From Nitrososphaerota archaeon (lineage in GTDB: Archaea; Thermoproteota; Nitrososphaeria; Nitrososphaerales; CADDZS01): a stretch of 18,576 nt of DNA. The notes under the pieces are model-generated. The model was not told the origin of the DNA. It worked only from the letters and a program-made list of their open reading frames with translations, and made no database searches. Positions 1 through 7,401 of this stretch are shown piece after piece. Made by a program: the position numbers and the translations under genes. The stretch covers positions 1 through 18,576 of the forward strand of contig JAPCJU010000005.1 of the NCBI GenBank assembly GCA_027886795.1, written 5' to 3'. The first letter of the stretch is position 1; the number at the start of each line of letters is the position of its first letter.

Positions 1-410
1 ACGTAGCTTCGTATCACGGTGCTCAAAGCCTGGATCGAAAAATCGGGCCCGCGAATCCGTACATTTTTTTCGGGCTCCTGAGTTCCAGCTGTCTGTGAAT
101 CAGCCTCCTTTGAGATCTGCCTCAGGGGCGAGGCATCCACGATCGCGATTTGATTTTTCTTTTCATATTTCTCGAGATCCCAGCCATAATTTGACATCTC
201 GCTGATCAGATGATGTTTGCTCTCTTCAAGTGAGACAAAGACTCCCCTTTCGTCGAATCGATCAACTCCATCAATTAGAAACTGCATTGCCATGAGAGTC
301 TTTCCGGAACCTGGCCCTCCGGTAATCAGAATAACTCGTCCTCGAGGATACCCTCCGCCTAAAAGTTCGTCTAGACCCTGAATACCACATGGAACGTGCT
401 CAGATTTCAA
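1..410 (-). CDS. KaiC-like RecA-superfamily ATPase (N-terminal 136 residues, runs off the left edge)
   Basis: Seen: the minus strand encodes a KaiC domain opening. The GIQGLDELLGGGYPRG strand-loop is at residues 9-24, Walker A GGPGSGKT at 31-38, and the paired acidic residues of the family at FVSLEES (58-64). The region around 88-95 (IAIVDASP) leads into a charged insert and then FSIQALSTVIR, the usual position before Walker B, which is beyond the window. The start is taken as TTG at 410: an in-frame TAG lies 8 codons upstream and the conserved GIQGLDEL segment starts only 8 residues into the protein. A TATA-like box at 441-450 fits a nearly leaderless transcript. Known of the family: archaeal KaiC-like proteins are hexamer-forming ATPases proposed as signalling hubs. 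Inferred: it may belong with the two KaiC-like genes at 4537-6008. Its target is unknown. Confidence 0.88.
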   Translation of the reverse strand, partial: MKSEHVPCGIQGLDELLGGGYPRGRVILITGGPGSGKTLMAMQFLIDGVDRFDERGVFVSLEESKHHLISEMSNYGWDLEKYEKKNQIAIVDASPLRQISKEADSQTAGTQEPEKNVRIRGPDFSIQALSTVIRSY

Positions 411-440
411 AAATAAGTTCAGCTCTGAATCAATCTACCT

Positions 441-450
441 AGTTAATCGA
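441..450 (-). promoter_or_regulatory. TATA-like box for the leftmost KaiC-like gene
   Basis: On the minus strand this reads TCGATTAACT, an A/T-rich archaeal TATA-like element centred about 34 nt upstream of the TTG at 410. That would place transcription start a few bases before the start codon. It is judged by eye only. Confidence 0.35.
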
Positions 451-550
451 GTTGTTCTTTCCCTTCTTTGATCGGCGCTACAACAGATTGGGTCCGAAGT
501 ATCAAATATCAACGTGCCTATCATACATCACATGGTATTTGGCAAAACCC

Positions 551-566
551 AGAACCCCTAGGTTCT
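551..566. repeat. Short perfect inverted repeat (6-bp arms) upstream of the zinc-finger gene
   Basis: AGAACC, a 4-base spacer CCTA, then GGTTCT. It lies 55 nt before the start codon of the small zinc-finger gene, between two divergent genes, where neither transcript should be ending. An operator is therefore more likely than a terminator, but arms this short can arise by chance. Nothing else is recognised in 411-620 beyond the TATA-like box of the leftward gene. Confidence 0.3.
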
Positions 567-620
567 AGTTTTCCTCTTTCACCATGATTCCTTAGAAGGG
601 GGGACAAGGTAATTTGAATC

Positions 621-785
621 ATGAACGGAACCACTCAAGAGTTCTCAAGGGAGCTCAGGAGTCAAAAATATTCATGCGTCTTCTGTGACTCCGTGTGGAA
701 AAGACTACAGCAAGCTAGCGTTCAGACTGATCTCGAATTACTATACTTAGAGCATCTCAAGAAGTACCACGGACTCGTAGAATAG
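621..785 (+). CDS. Small C2H2-type zinc-finger protein (54 aa)
   Basis: Seen: ATG at 621 to TAG at 785, with an in-frame TGA two codons upstream fixing the ATG as the start. The peptide has C19-x2-C22 in YSCVFCDSVW and H45-x4-H50 in LEHLKKYHG, the two halves of a C2H2 zinc finger. The final helix pattern (L-x2-H-x4-H) is the classical one. The stretch between the second Cys and first His is 22 residues, about ten longer than the usual 12, and is predicted helical. An AAGGT element about 8 nt before the ATG could act as a ribosome-binding site. Known: Nitrososphaerota and other archaea encode many very small C2H2 proteins, mostly uncharacterised. Inferred: a nucleic-acid-binding or regulatory protein, possibly linked to the flanking KaiC-like genes. 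It could instead be a chance ORF, but the four-ligand pattern argues against that. Confidence 0.62.
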   Translation: MNGTTQEFSRELRSQKYSCVFCDSVWKRLQQASVQTDLELLYLEHLKKYHGLVE

Positions 786-1069
786 CTAGTTGATCCAAAC
801 TTTTCCGGATTAATTCAGATAGATTACAGGTACAGATTCACGGTACTAATCCGTAGTCTAGACAATTTTTCAATCGAATCAGTCACGGGTGTGGCCCGTC
901 TTGCGTAACAGAGTCTTAAGCAAGTAGGGTTTTTTTTCTCACCGAAATGGTTTCTGTTAAGGCATTTTCATATAGAAGCAGAGGTCAGGAATATCGAATC
1001 CTGTGAAATTGTCACTGGAATGAAGTTATTTTGGTAATTCATGCTTCGTATAGTCTGGTGTGTTTGTAA
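786..1069. other. Intergenic stretch before the TPR-like gene
   Basis: No credible ORF on either strand. It contains a 7-bp inverted repeat, CGGATTA at 806-812 with TAATCCG at 847-853, and a T-run at 930-937. An in-frame TAA at 1067-1069 immediately precedes the GTG start of the next gene. A weak A/T-rich element near 1030-1040 could serve as its TATA box. Confidence 0.5.
930..937 (+). terminator. T-run terminator candidate
   Basis: Eight consecutive T residues on the plus strand, 145 nt after the zinc-finger stop codon and 133 nt before the next gene. Archaeal RNA polymerase terminates at U-rich tracts without needing a hairpin. This would separate the small gene from the large one downstream. 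Confidence 0.4.
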
Positions 1070-4000
1070 GTGTCAGAGGCAACTACGCAGATCTCCAAAA
1101 GGCGGGAACAAAACAGCGAAATAAATCGAACAATCGCAAATCTGTTTTTCACGCAATATCACAATGCCGATGCTCTCTCCAAGTCATCAAAAAAACCTGG
1201 AGAGGCAATCAAGTTTTTCCATAATTCGAAAGGCAGGCTGGACAAGGAACTTCATCAGCTCTATAGAGATAGGTCAGCTCTGAATAGCTCGAAACTGGAC
1301 AAGATATCGGTTTGCCATGCTCTCCTTTCGCTCGTCCACTGGCTATATCCAAATTACATCGGATACAACCGGCTGAGCAATGCCCGCTTGATGCACCGGC
1401 ATTCAGCAGCAGCAATGGCGACCTCCCGATCCGAGACCTCGATAACTTACGCGATAGGTCTGATCGTCCAGCTGAGAATAACTCCATTTCTGATCAGATC
1501 AAGAAAATCCACGGTAGAAACTCTATCGAGACTACGTCTTGCCGCGAGGGAATTTTCTTCATCTGGCGATTTTGACGGAACTGACACTTCTTGGATCCCT
1601 GGCATGGCTTTTGATGCCCTGGGATTTTCGTACTTCCTGTTTGAGCGTGATATCGATAAGGCAGAACCGTATCTTACCCAGGCGTCAATCTGTTTTTCTA
1701 CAAACAAAGAAAAGCTCCTCGAACGGCTTTCAAACCGCAGAAACAATGAAGCTGGAGTAGACAAAGTAAGACTCTCTTTTTTTAGAGCGATCGGCTCAGC
1801 CGCCCTTTGGGATCTTGGAATCTGCTACGAGGGCAAGGCGGAAAAAGCTGAGGGTGATGAAATGTTGAAATTCATAAAGCAAGCCAGAGTTCAGTACCAC
1901 GCTTCTCTGAATTACTCTAGCCATACTTCATGGAACATCTATCGTGCTATGAGCTCATACAATCTTTCTGGCACTTACTTCAGGGAAGGGATGAATCAGG
2001 TCGAAAAGAAGAAAGCTATCAAGAACTTGGAACGATCAGTCTCTCTCGGTGAAGAATCACTGAGATGGTTTCGGCTTTGGTCAATCTATGAAAGTGATTT
2101 CCTTGGAGGGTCGTGGATTGCCGCTTTCTACCAGCACCTCGCCAATTTCGAGGGGAGATCTGAAAAGAAAAAACTGATGACGCGATCGATTGAGCTTGCA
2201 AAAAGAGCTGAGACTCTTGTAAACAATAAGAAGGTTGGACTCGCTAGATACAAGATCGCGAATCTCGGGGATATCTTCTATCAAAACTCGGAATACTATA
2301 GACAACTAGCAATCGAGAGGAAACTCGCCTCGATCCATTCTTCTCGGGATGAATCGAAAGTAGCTGAGCTTCTCCGCACATCTTTGTCTAATTGTTTGAA
2401 GAGCAGGGTGTTTTACTCGGATGCGGCCTTCGTCAATCGAAAGATAGATTCCTCCCTACTTGCAGGGGACATTTGCTATGACCTTATGAATTGTTCCTGG
2501 ATAGATGAAAAAGAGAGAAGAAAGTATTCAGGAATTTCCAAGAAGCATTTCCGCGATGCCATTCGGATCTCAGGAGATCTAAGACTCAACGAGAAAATTG
2601 CATCTTCACACTGGCGCTTAGCTCAAGTGCTTGACAAGGAAGGAAAGTTTTCGCAAAGTGCTGCAAGCTACAGCGATGCCCATGAAGCATATGAGTCTGC
2701 CAGCTTGTCGCCTGAAAACGCCACAATTTATTCTGAGCCATCGAGTTACATGAAGGCGTGGTGCGATATTGAAAACGCAAAGGTAGCACACCGCTTGTCG
2801 GATTTCGAAAAAGCCGCAGAACTATACGGACGAGCGTCCGGCATCATCCGAAGTACCCACCGTTGGCAGTCCCGATCCCAATTTTATGGCGCAGAGTCAA
2901 TGATAGAGGAAGCAGAAAGGGAGTCTCTTCGAGACAATACCGGCCTTTCCATTGATCGATTTGAAAAGGCAATTCGCATATTGACAGATCTCCAATCGAA
3001 GTTAAAGGATGATTTTTCTCTGGAAGCTAAATCTTTCTCCATAGTTGGGAGTCAGCTAAAGGCGTTCTGTTCGGCTCGGGTCATTCTTGAAAAATCAAAA
3101 GAATCCTATCGCATTGGCGCTACTCGAAAATCAATCAGAGGGTTGTCGCAGGCAGGACATATCTTTTCAAATCTTGCTAAGGAATTCTCTGTCTCGGATG
3201 TTCAACTGTCAAATGAGTTATCTTCGCTCGCTTCCCTGAGCATGGCTCTTCGAAGTCTACAGATCGCTCAAGTAGAGGGTGATTCGAACATGTATCTTGA
3301 AGCGCGGCAGATTTTTGAGAAAGCTGCAGCCGAATCAAGTTCAAGCGGATTGAAATCGCTGCATTCTGGCTTGGCAGGTTTTGCGAACTTTCTATATTCC
3401 TCAAAGGAGATAGAGGATTCACTCGAGTCAGGGTTGGACATCGAACAACTTGTGGAATGTGATAAAGCGCTTGGGTCGGCTGAAGGTCACTTTACTAAAC
3501 TTGGTAACAAGTCATTTCTGGCAATGCTAAGAGCCAGTAAACACATACTTGACGCCACAATAAAGATCAATGCAGCGGAGCGAGAGCTAGAGAATTCCGA
3601 GGTCAAGGCAAAACTCTTCCGTGGCGCCCAGAGGTCATTGTCTCTCGCGTCAAAGTATTATGAAAGACTTGGCTCGTCCGCTCGTTTGAAAGAATCCCTC
3701 CGAATGATCTCTACAGTCAGGCAAAACAAGGAACTCATACCGATAGCTCGAGATATTATTGCGGAGGTTGCATCAAGTCAAGGTGTGTACGCAGCAATTT
3801 CCAACTCTTCGCTTTTTGAGAAATCACCAGAGAACTCTGCAAGGGAGCTGGATTCGGCTTTTGTAGTCACTGATCTAAAAGTGCAAAACCCTGTCGCAAT
3901 CCTGCAAGACTCTATTGCTTTCACATTGACAATTTCGAACATTGGAAGCGAGTCAGCTTTCGCAGTGAAATTTAATGGTGTATTGCCAGAAGGCTTTCAA

Positions 4001-4540
4001 CTTTTGGATCGCAAGTACCCACTGTCACGCGATAATTCTCTTCCGATTCCTATGAAAATTGAACCTGGATCTTCTAAGAATTTCATGTTCTCCATGAAAT
4101 CCAGTTCAATAGGAGAATTTGTCTGGAACCCATCCCTCGTTTACATGGACGAAAAAAGGAGATACAGAATTACAAAACCGCAGACAGGCCTCGTTGTCAT
4201 TGAGCCGACAGAACTTGTCGACATTCCTTTGTTGTCGAAAAAGAAGGAGAAGCTTCAGGCCCAACTGAAGCTAGTTGATTCAACTAAACAATCTGAGGAA
4301 TTCTATTCTTTAAGGGAGGAAATCTCCAAGATTGAAGAGAACATCGCGAGGTCCATGAATGAGTATGAAAAATTGAATTCGCGGCTTGAGCAGGTCCGGG
4401 CTGATCTGAAAGCGATTGATTTGTTGCAAAATGATGCTCTAAATATCGACGAGAAAAAGAAACTCCAGAACGAAGAGATCATTCTAAGAGACAGAATAGA
4501 GCGGAGGCGTTCAATATTCCTACAAATAAATCAATCATGA
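1070..4540 (+). CDS. Large cytoplasmic protein: TPR-like alpha-solenoid, Ig-like beta-sandwich, C-terminal coiled coil (1156 aa)
   Basis: Function not recognised. Seen: residues 1-900 look almost wholly helical, with TPR-like helix pairs at about 179-211, 295-331, 514-544 and 563-595. Their pattern is small/aromatic residues around a charged turn, as in WRLAQVLDKEGKFSQSAASY. Residues about 930-1047 read as beta strands in the style of CARDB/DUF11-like domains (FTLTISNIGSESAFAVKF, later PGSSKNFMFSM). Residues 1055-1148 are a heptad-rich coiled coil. There is no signal peptide or transmembrane segment, so it is probably cytoplasmic. GTG at 1070 is the only start, because the codon before it is TAA. 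The stop overlaps the next start by 4 nt (ATGA), implying translational coupling to a KaiC-like ATPase. Inferred: a scaffold or sensor working with the two ATPases. It could instead be a divergent relative of large TPR regulators. Confidence 0.85.
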   Translation: MSEATTQISKRREQNSEINRTIANLFFTQYHNADALSKSSKKPGEAIKFFHNSKGRLDKELHQLYRDRSALNSSKLDKISVCHALLSLVHWLYPNYIGYNRLSNARLMHRHSAAAMATSRSETSITYAIGLIVQLRITPFLIRSRKSTVETLSRLRLAAREFSSSGDFDGTDTSWIPGMAFDALGFSYFLFERDIDKAEPYLTQASICFSTNKEKLLERLSNRRNNEAGVDKVRLSFFRAIGSAALWDLGICYEGKAEKAEGDEMLKFIKQARVQYHASLNYSSHTSWNIYRAMSSYNLSGTYFREGMNQVEKKKAIKNLERSVSLGEESLRWFRLWSIYESDFLGGSWIAAFYQHLANFEGRSEKKKLMTRSIELAKRAETLVNNKKVGLARYKIANLGDIFYQNSEYYRQLAIERKLASIHSSRDESKVAELLRTSLSNCLKSRVFYSDAAFVNRKIDSSLLAGDICYDLMNCSWIDEKERRKYSGISKKHFRDAIRISGDLRLNEKIASSHWRLAQVLDKEGKFSQSAASYSDAHEAYESASLSPENATIYSEPSSYMKAWCDIENAKVAHRLSDFEKAAELYGRASGIIRSTHRWQSRSQFYGAESMIEEAERESLRDNTGLSIDRFEKAIRILTDLQSKLKDDFSLEAKSFSIVGSQLKAFCSARVILEKSKESYRIGATRKSIRGLSQAGHIFSNLAKEFSVSDVQLSNELSSLASLSMALRSLQIAQVEGDSNMYLEARQIFEKAAAESSSSGLKSLHSGLAGFANFLYSSKEIEDSLESGLDIEQLVECDKALGSAEGHFTKLGNKSFLAMLRASKHILDATIKINAAERELENSEVKAKLFRGAQRSLSLASKYYERLGSSARLKESLRMISTVRQNKELIPIARDIIAEVASSQGVYAAISNSSLFEKSPENSARELDSAFVVTDLKVQNPVAILQDSIAFTLTISNIGSESAFAVKFNGVLPEGFQLLDRKYPLSRDNSLPIPMKIEPGSSKNFMFSMKSSSIGEFVWNPSLVYMDEKRRYRITKPQTGLVVIEPTELVDIPLLSKKKEKLQAQLKLVDSTKQSEEFYSLREEISKIEENIARSMNEYEKLNSRLEQVRADLKAIDLLQNDALNIDEKKKLQNEEIILRDRIERRRSIFLQINQS

Positions 4541-5241
4541 TCGGGATTTCTCAAACTCTTTCCGAGCTCCTTTACAAGGAAGCGATGCCAAATGGGCTCA
4601 CATTGTTGTCTGGTGCGACTGGATCGGGGAAAACGATATTCGCGGCGCAGTATGCCCAAGAGATGCTCCTGAGCGGGGGAAAAGTACTCTGGATTACTAC
4701 TGAGGAATTGCCAACGACACTCAAGGCACGAATGTCGCGATTTGGCTGGAGTTTTGAAAAATCAGAATCCGAAAGAAGACTGCAAATAATCGATGCTGTT
4801 TCTCCTGCGCGGCTGGGCTTTTCAGAGAACATGGGTCGGGGAGTGCTGGGTCTTGACCCAACAGGAATGCTCATACTGATTACCGACCAACTGAGGAAGA
4901 ACGAGTCCTCCGGATCTAGATTTCTGGTGGTCGTTGACTCGATATCCAGGCTGCTTCTATCTTGCGATTCGAAATCAGTCATTGATTTTGTCTCATGTTT
5001 GAGTTCCAGGTTAGAGAATTACGGGACACAAGGTATGGTGACCGTTGCAGAAGGGGCCCATGATGACAGGATTTTGAACTCGTTGATATTTTCCTGTGGC
5101 AGTACCTTCAGGTTCAAGATGAAGGAAGAGGATCAAGTTCGAGCGAGGCAATTTAGAATAGAAACCCTGAGGGAAAGAAAGCACGATGATCGGTGGAAGA
5201 ATTACAAGATCACGGACTCTGGTCTTGACATTGAGATTTAG
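4537..5241 (+). CDS. KaiC-like RecA-superfamily ATPase, divergent N-terminus (234 aa)
   Basis: Seen: Walker A GATGSGKT at residues 26-33, a KaiC-style acidic pair in WITTEELP (52-59), and Walker B RFLVVVDSIS at 128-137. The C-terminal strand segment (RIETLRERKH, then YKITDSGLDIEI) sits where KaiC proteins have their conserved RGT-x-H segment. The usual opening GIxGLDELLGGGxPRG is degenerate here, reduced to TLSELLYKEAMPNG, so the linker that normally precedes the P-loop has diverged. Start ATG overlaps the upstream gene's stop by 4 nt. Known: this family binds ATP and usually forms hexameric rings. Inferred: the divergent member of a pair of ATPases in one operon, perhaps a dedicated partner of the large TPR-like protein. 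ATPase activity looks possible because both Walker motifs and the acidic pair are intact. Confidence 0.9.
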   Translation: MIGISQTLSELLYKEAMPNGLTLLSGATGSGKTIFAAQYAQEMLLSGGKVLWITTEELPTTLKARMSRFGWSFEKSESERRLQIIDAVSPARLGFSENMGRGVLGLDPTGMLILITDQLRKNESSGSRFLVVVDSISRLLLSCDSKSVIDFVSCLSSRLENYGTQGMVTVAEGAHDDRILNSLIFSCGSTFRFKMKEEDQVRARQFRIETLRERKHDDRWKNYKITDSGLDIEI

Positions 5242-5285
5242 GACATGAGAGAAATGAACGGAAACAAGAATCGAGGCGCAGAGTA

Positions 5286-6008
5286 ATGGCACTTCTGAGC
5301 AAGGTACGATCCGGTATAGACGGTTTTGATGAGCTTGTCTTGGGAGGGTTACCCAGGGGACAATCTGTACTTGTGACCGGCGGGACCGGTACCGGAAAAA
5401 GTACATTTGCCATTCAATTCGTCTACAAGGGAGCTCGTGTTTACGATGAACCCGGTGTCTATGTTACGATGGAGGAGAGCGTGCCAAGCATCCTCAAGAA
5501 TGCTTCGACTCTTGGTTGGGATCTGGAGGCCTTGCAAAAGAATGACAAGATCTCACTCCTCGATCTTTCCCCCGCAATAAAAGGTCAAATGAGGAGAGTC
5601 GACGTCTCTGATGTTTTTGCAACCATCTCGTCGCATTGCGGAAGAATAGGGGCAAAGAGGATAGTTATCGATCCGATCTCTATCTTCGGCACGCAGACTG
5701 ATAGCCTGATGCAACTGAGGCAGGATCTTCTAAGATTTTCGAGCTTACTCAAGGAACTAGATGCGACGGTTTTGTTTGTCACCGAGATTCCGGAGGATAG
5801 CCAGGCGCTGAGCAGGTATGGGGTTGAGGAGTTCATAGTAGACGGCGTCGTAGTACTCTATTTCTCTCGTGTCGGGGGACTCAGAGTGAGAGGAATTGAA
5901 GTTCGAAAAATGAGGGGGACTTCTCACAAAGAAGGAATTTTTCCAATGAAAATTGGGGAGTCTGGAGTAGTAGTTTTTCCCTCACGAAAATTGCCAAAGC
6001 TGACTTGA
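5286..6008 (+). CDS. KaiC-like RecA-superfamily ATPase, canonical single domain (240 aa)
   Basis: Seen: the canonical opening SGIDGFDELVLGGLPRG at residues 9-25, Walker A GGTGTGKST at 32-40, acidic pair VTMEES at 60-65, and Walker B KRIVIDPIS at 124-132. The C-terminus carries the typical VRGIEVRKMRGTSHKEG segment near 204-220. This is a full-length single-domain KaiC-like ATPase without a second KaiC or other output domain. It starts 44 nt after the preceding ATPase gene, close enough to be one transcript. A short T-run at 6055-6059 lies 47 nt past its stop and could end the operon. Known: archaeal KaiC-like ATPases have been proposed as signal-transduction hubs, mostly on comparative-genomic grounds. 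Inferred: works with the 4537 ATPase and the large TPR-like protein. Confidence 0.93.
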   Translation: MALLSKVRSGIDGFDELVLGGLPRGQSVLVTGGTGTGKSTFAIQFVYKGARVYDEPGVYVTMEESVPSILKNASTLGWDLEALQKNDKISLLDLSPAIKGQMRRVDVSDVFATISSHCGRIGAKRIVIDPISIFGTQTDSLMQLRQDLLRFSSLLKELDATVLFVTEIPEDSQALSRYGVEEFIVDGVVVLYFSRVGGLRVRGIEVRKMRGTSHKEGIFPMKIGESGVVVFPSRKLPKLT

Positions 6009-6060
6009 TCCAGTCTTAGATCGTGTAAGCACCTGAGATTTCAAAATCAGAGGATTTTTC

Positions 6061-6099
6061 AGACAAAATCTCTAATTAATCGAGCATCCAATTTTGTCT
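6061..6099 (+). promoter_or_regulatory. taw1 promoter framed by a perfect 9-bp inverted repeat
   Basis: AGACAAAAT at 6061-6069 is repeated inverted as ATTTTGTCT at 6091-6099, with 21 nt between. A TATA-like box, TCTAATTAAT at 6071-6080, lies inside the spacer, about 34 nt before the ATG at 6111. That would give a leader of roughly 6-8 nt. The placement of the arms fits an operator for a dimeric repressor or activator. If transcription starts upstream instead, the same bases could form an RNA hairpin. Confidence 0.45.
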
Positions 6100-6110
6100 C
6101 GGCCGCAAAG

Positions 6111-7388
6111 ATGCATCTGTCGGAGAGGGAGATTCTCATTGGGAAATACAAGCATGCGGCTTACAAGGCGTGTTACTGGACGGAGCAGAGTCTGAGGACT
6201 GGTGGCAGACGGCATTGTTACAAGCACAATTTTGGGATTGAAAGCCATCTGTGCGTCCAGTCTACGTCTTTTCGTGGGTGCAACATTGCGTGCAGCTTTT
6301 GTTGGCGCGATGTTGAAGGGAGACAGCACTCGTTTCAAAAACTCGATGAGCCCGATGAAATTGCGGATCAGCTAATCCTCGAGCAAAGGGCGATTATTGA
6401 GCAGCATCTTCCCTTCGCTCTCGACAATTACGAAAACATGATCAAAGTGGTCTTCGCCCTCGCGCGAAGCAAGAGCAGAATTTCTATTCCGGAGATTGCC
6501 GAGGCAAGCGGCATTTCTCGAATGCGGGTCAAGGACGCAATCAATGATCTGAAGAATGCGGGCGTCGTCAATGGAAGTTCGAAGAATTCATTTTCGCTCA
6601 AGGGAGATCTGGTCGACGAAGCTTCGGTTTCTGAAGAAGCCTCGAAAAATCTCATAGAGAAACTGGTAGCTTCTCGTAAGGATATCATAGGTGTGCATCT
6701 TGAAGCTGCAAGACCAAAACACGTTGCGATTTCTTACGACGGAGAACCCACAATGTATACCCGCTTGGGGGAACTGATCAACGAATTTAGAAAAAGGGGA
6801 ATCTCAACTTTTGTTGTCACGAACGGCACGTTCCCCGAAAGGATCAAAGATTTTGAGGACAAAGGCAATCTCCCCACTCAGCTATACGTTACGATGGCAG
6901 CTCCGGATAAGGAAACATACCTCAAGGTTTGTTCTTCCGTTCAACCTTTTTTCCCCGTTCATGAAGATCACTGGGACAGGTTGAACAAGACCCTTTCAAT
7001 GCTTTCCTCGCTAAAGTGCAGAACGGTAATCAGGATCACCAGCGTTAGGGGAGTAAACATGATCAGACCTGAAGCTTATCAAAAGATAATCCAAAAATCT
7101 AATCCAAGCTTCCTTGAGGTCAAAGGGTTCTCGATAAGCGGAAACGCTCCACGAATTTCAGAAAGACTCGGAGAGACCTCTCTGGGTTTCAAGGATCCGA
7201 GCTTGATGCAGAGGGCGCTCGCGTATGCCCCCACTCACGAAGAGATCGTCGGATTCGCCAGAAAGATTTCTGACGATTACAAGTTGTTTCCAATCATTAG
7301 CGAGAGCGAACTGAACCGGCAGGTACTTCTGAACGTAGGCTGGAAAGATCCTGGTAACGTCGCAATTGATTTTCCGAATGAGCTGTGA
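6111..7388 (+). CDS. taw1: tRNA 4-demethylwyosine synthase (Taw1/TYW1-type radical SAM) with an inserted winged-helix-like domain
   Basis: Role (known): condenses N1-methylguanosine at tRNA-Phe position 37 with pyruvate carbons to form 4-demethylwyosine, the first committed step of wyosine synthesis. Seen: radical-SAM motif C57-x3-C61-x2-C64 followed by WRD. Three further cysteines, C21, C36 and C48, match the ligands of the second 4Fe-4S cluster. The core continues with HVAISYDGEPTMY (204-216) and STFVVTNGT (232-240). Odd: the protein has 425 residues against roughly 310-345 for the archaeal family. The excess lies between the cysteine motif and the GEPT segment. Residues about 105-167 look like a winged helix-turn-helix: IPEIAEASGISRMRVKDAIN, then a beta hairpin near VVNGSSKNSFSL. 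The reading frame is intact. The ATG at 6111 fits the family N-terminus. Probably cotranscribed with the GNAT gene downstream. Confidence 0.93.
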   Translation: MHLSEREILIGKYKHAAYKACYWTEQSLRTGGRRHCYKHNFGIESHLCVQSTSFRGCNIACSFCWRDVEGRQHSFQKLDEPDEIADQLILEQRAIIEQHLPFALDNYENMIKVVFALARSKSRISIPEIAEASGISRMRVKDAINDLKNAGVVNGSSKNSFSLKGDLVDEASVSEEASKNLIEKLVASRKDIIGVHLEAARPKHVAISYDGEPTMYTRLGELINEFRKRGISTFVVTNGTFPERIKDFEDKGNLPTQLYVTMAAPDKETYLKVCSSVQPFFPVHEDHWDRLNKTLSMLSSLKCRTVIRITSVRGVNMIRPEAYQKIIQKSNPSFLEVKGFSISGNAPRISERLGETSLGFKDPSLMQRALAYAPTHEEIVGFARKISDDYKLFPIISESELNRQVLLNVGWKDPGNVAIDFPNEL

Positions 7389-7401
7389 TGTGTCAAGAAC
7401 C

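Noticed and set aside
5011..5413. Overlapping long minus-strand frames inside the two KaiC-like genes
   Set aside because: They are antisense to strongly supported ATPase genes and show no domain features.
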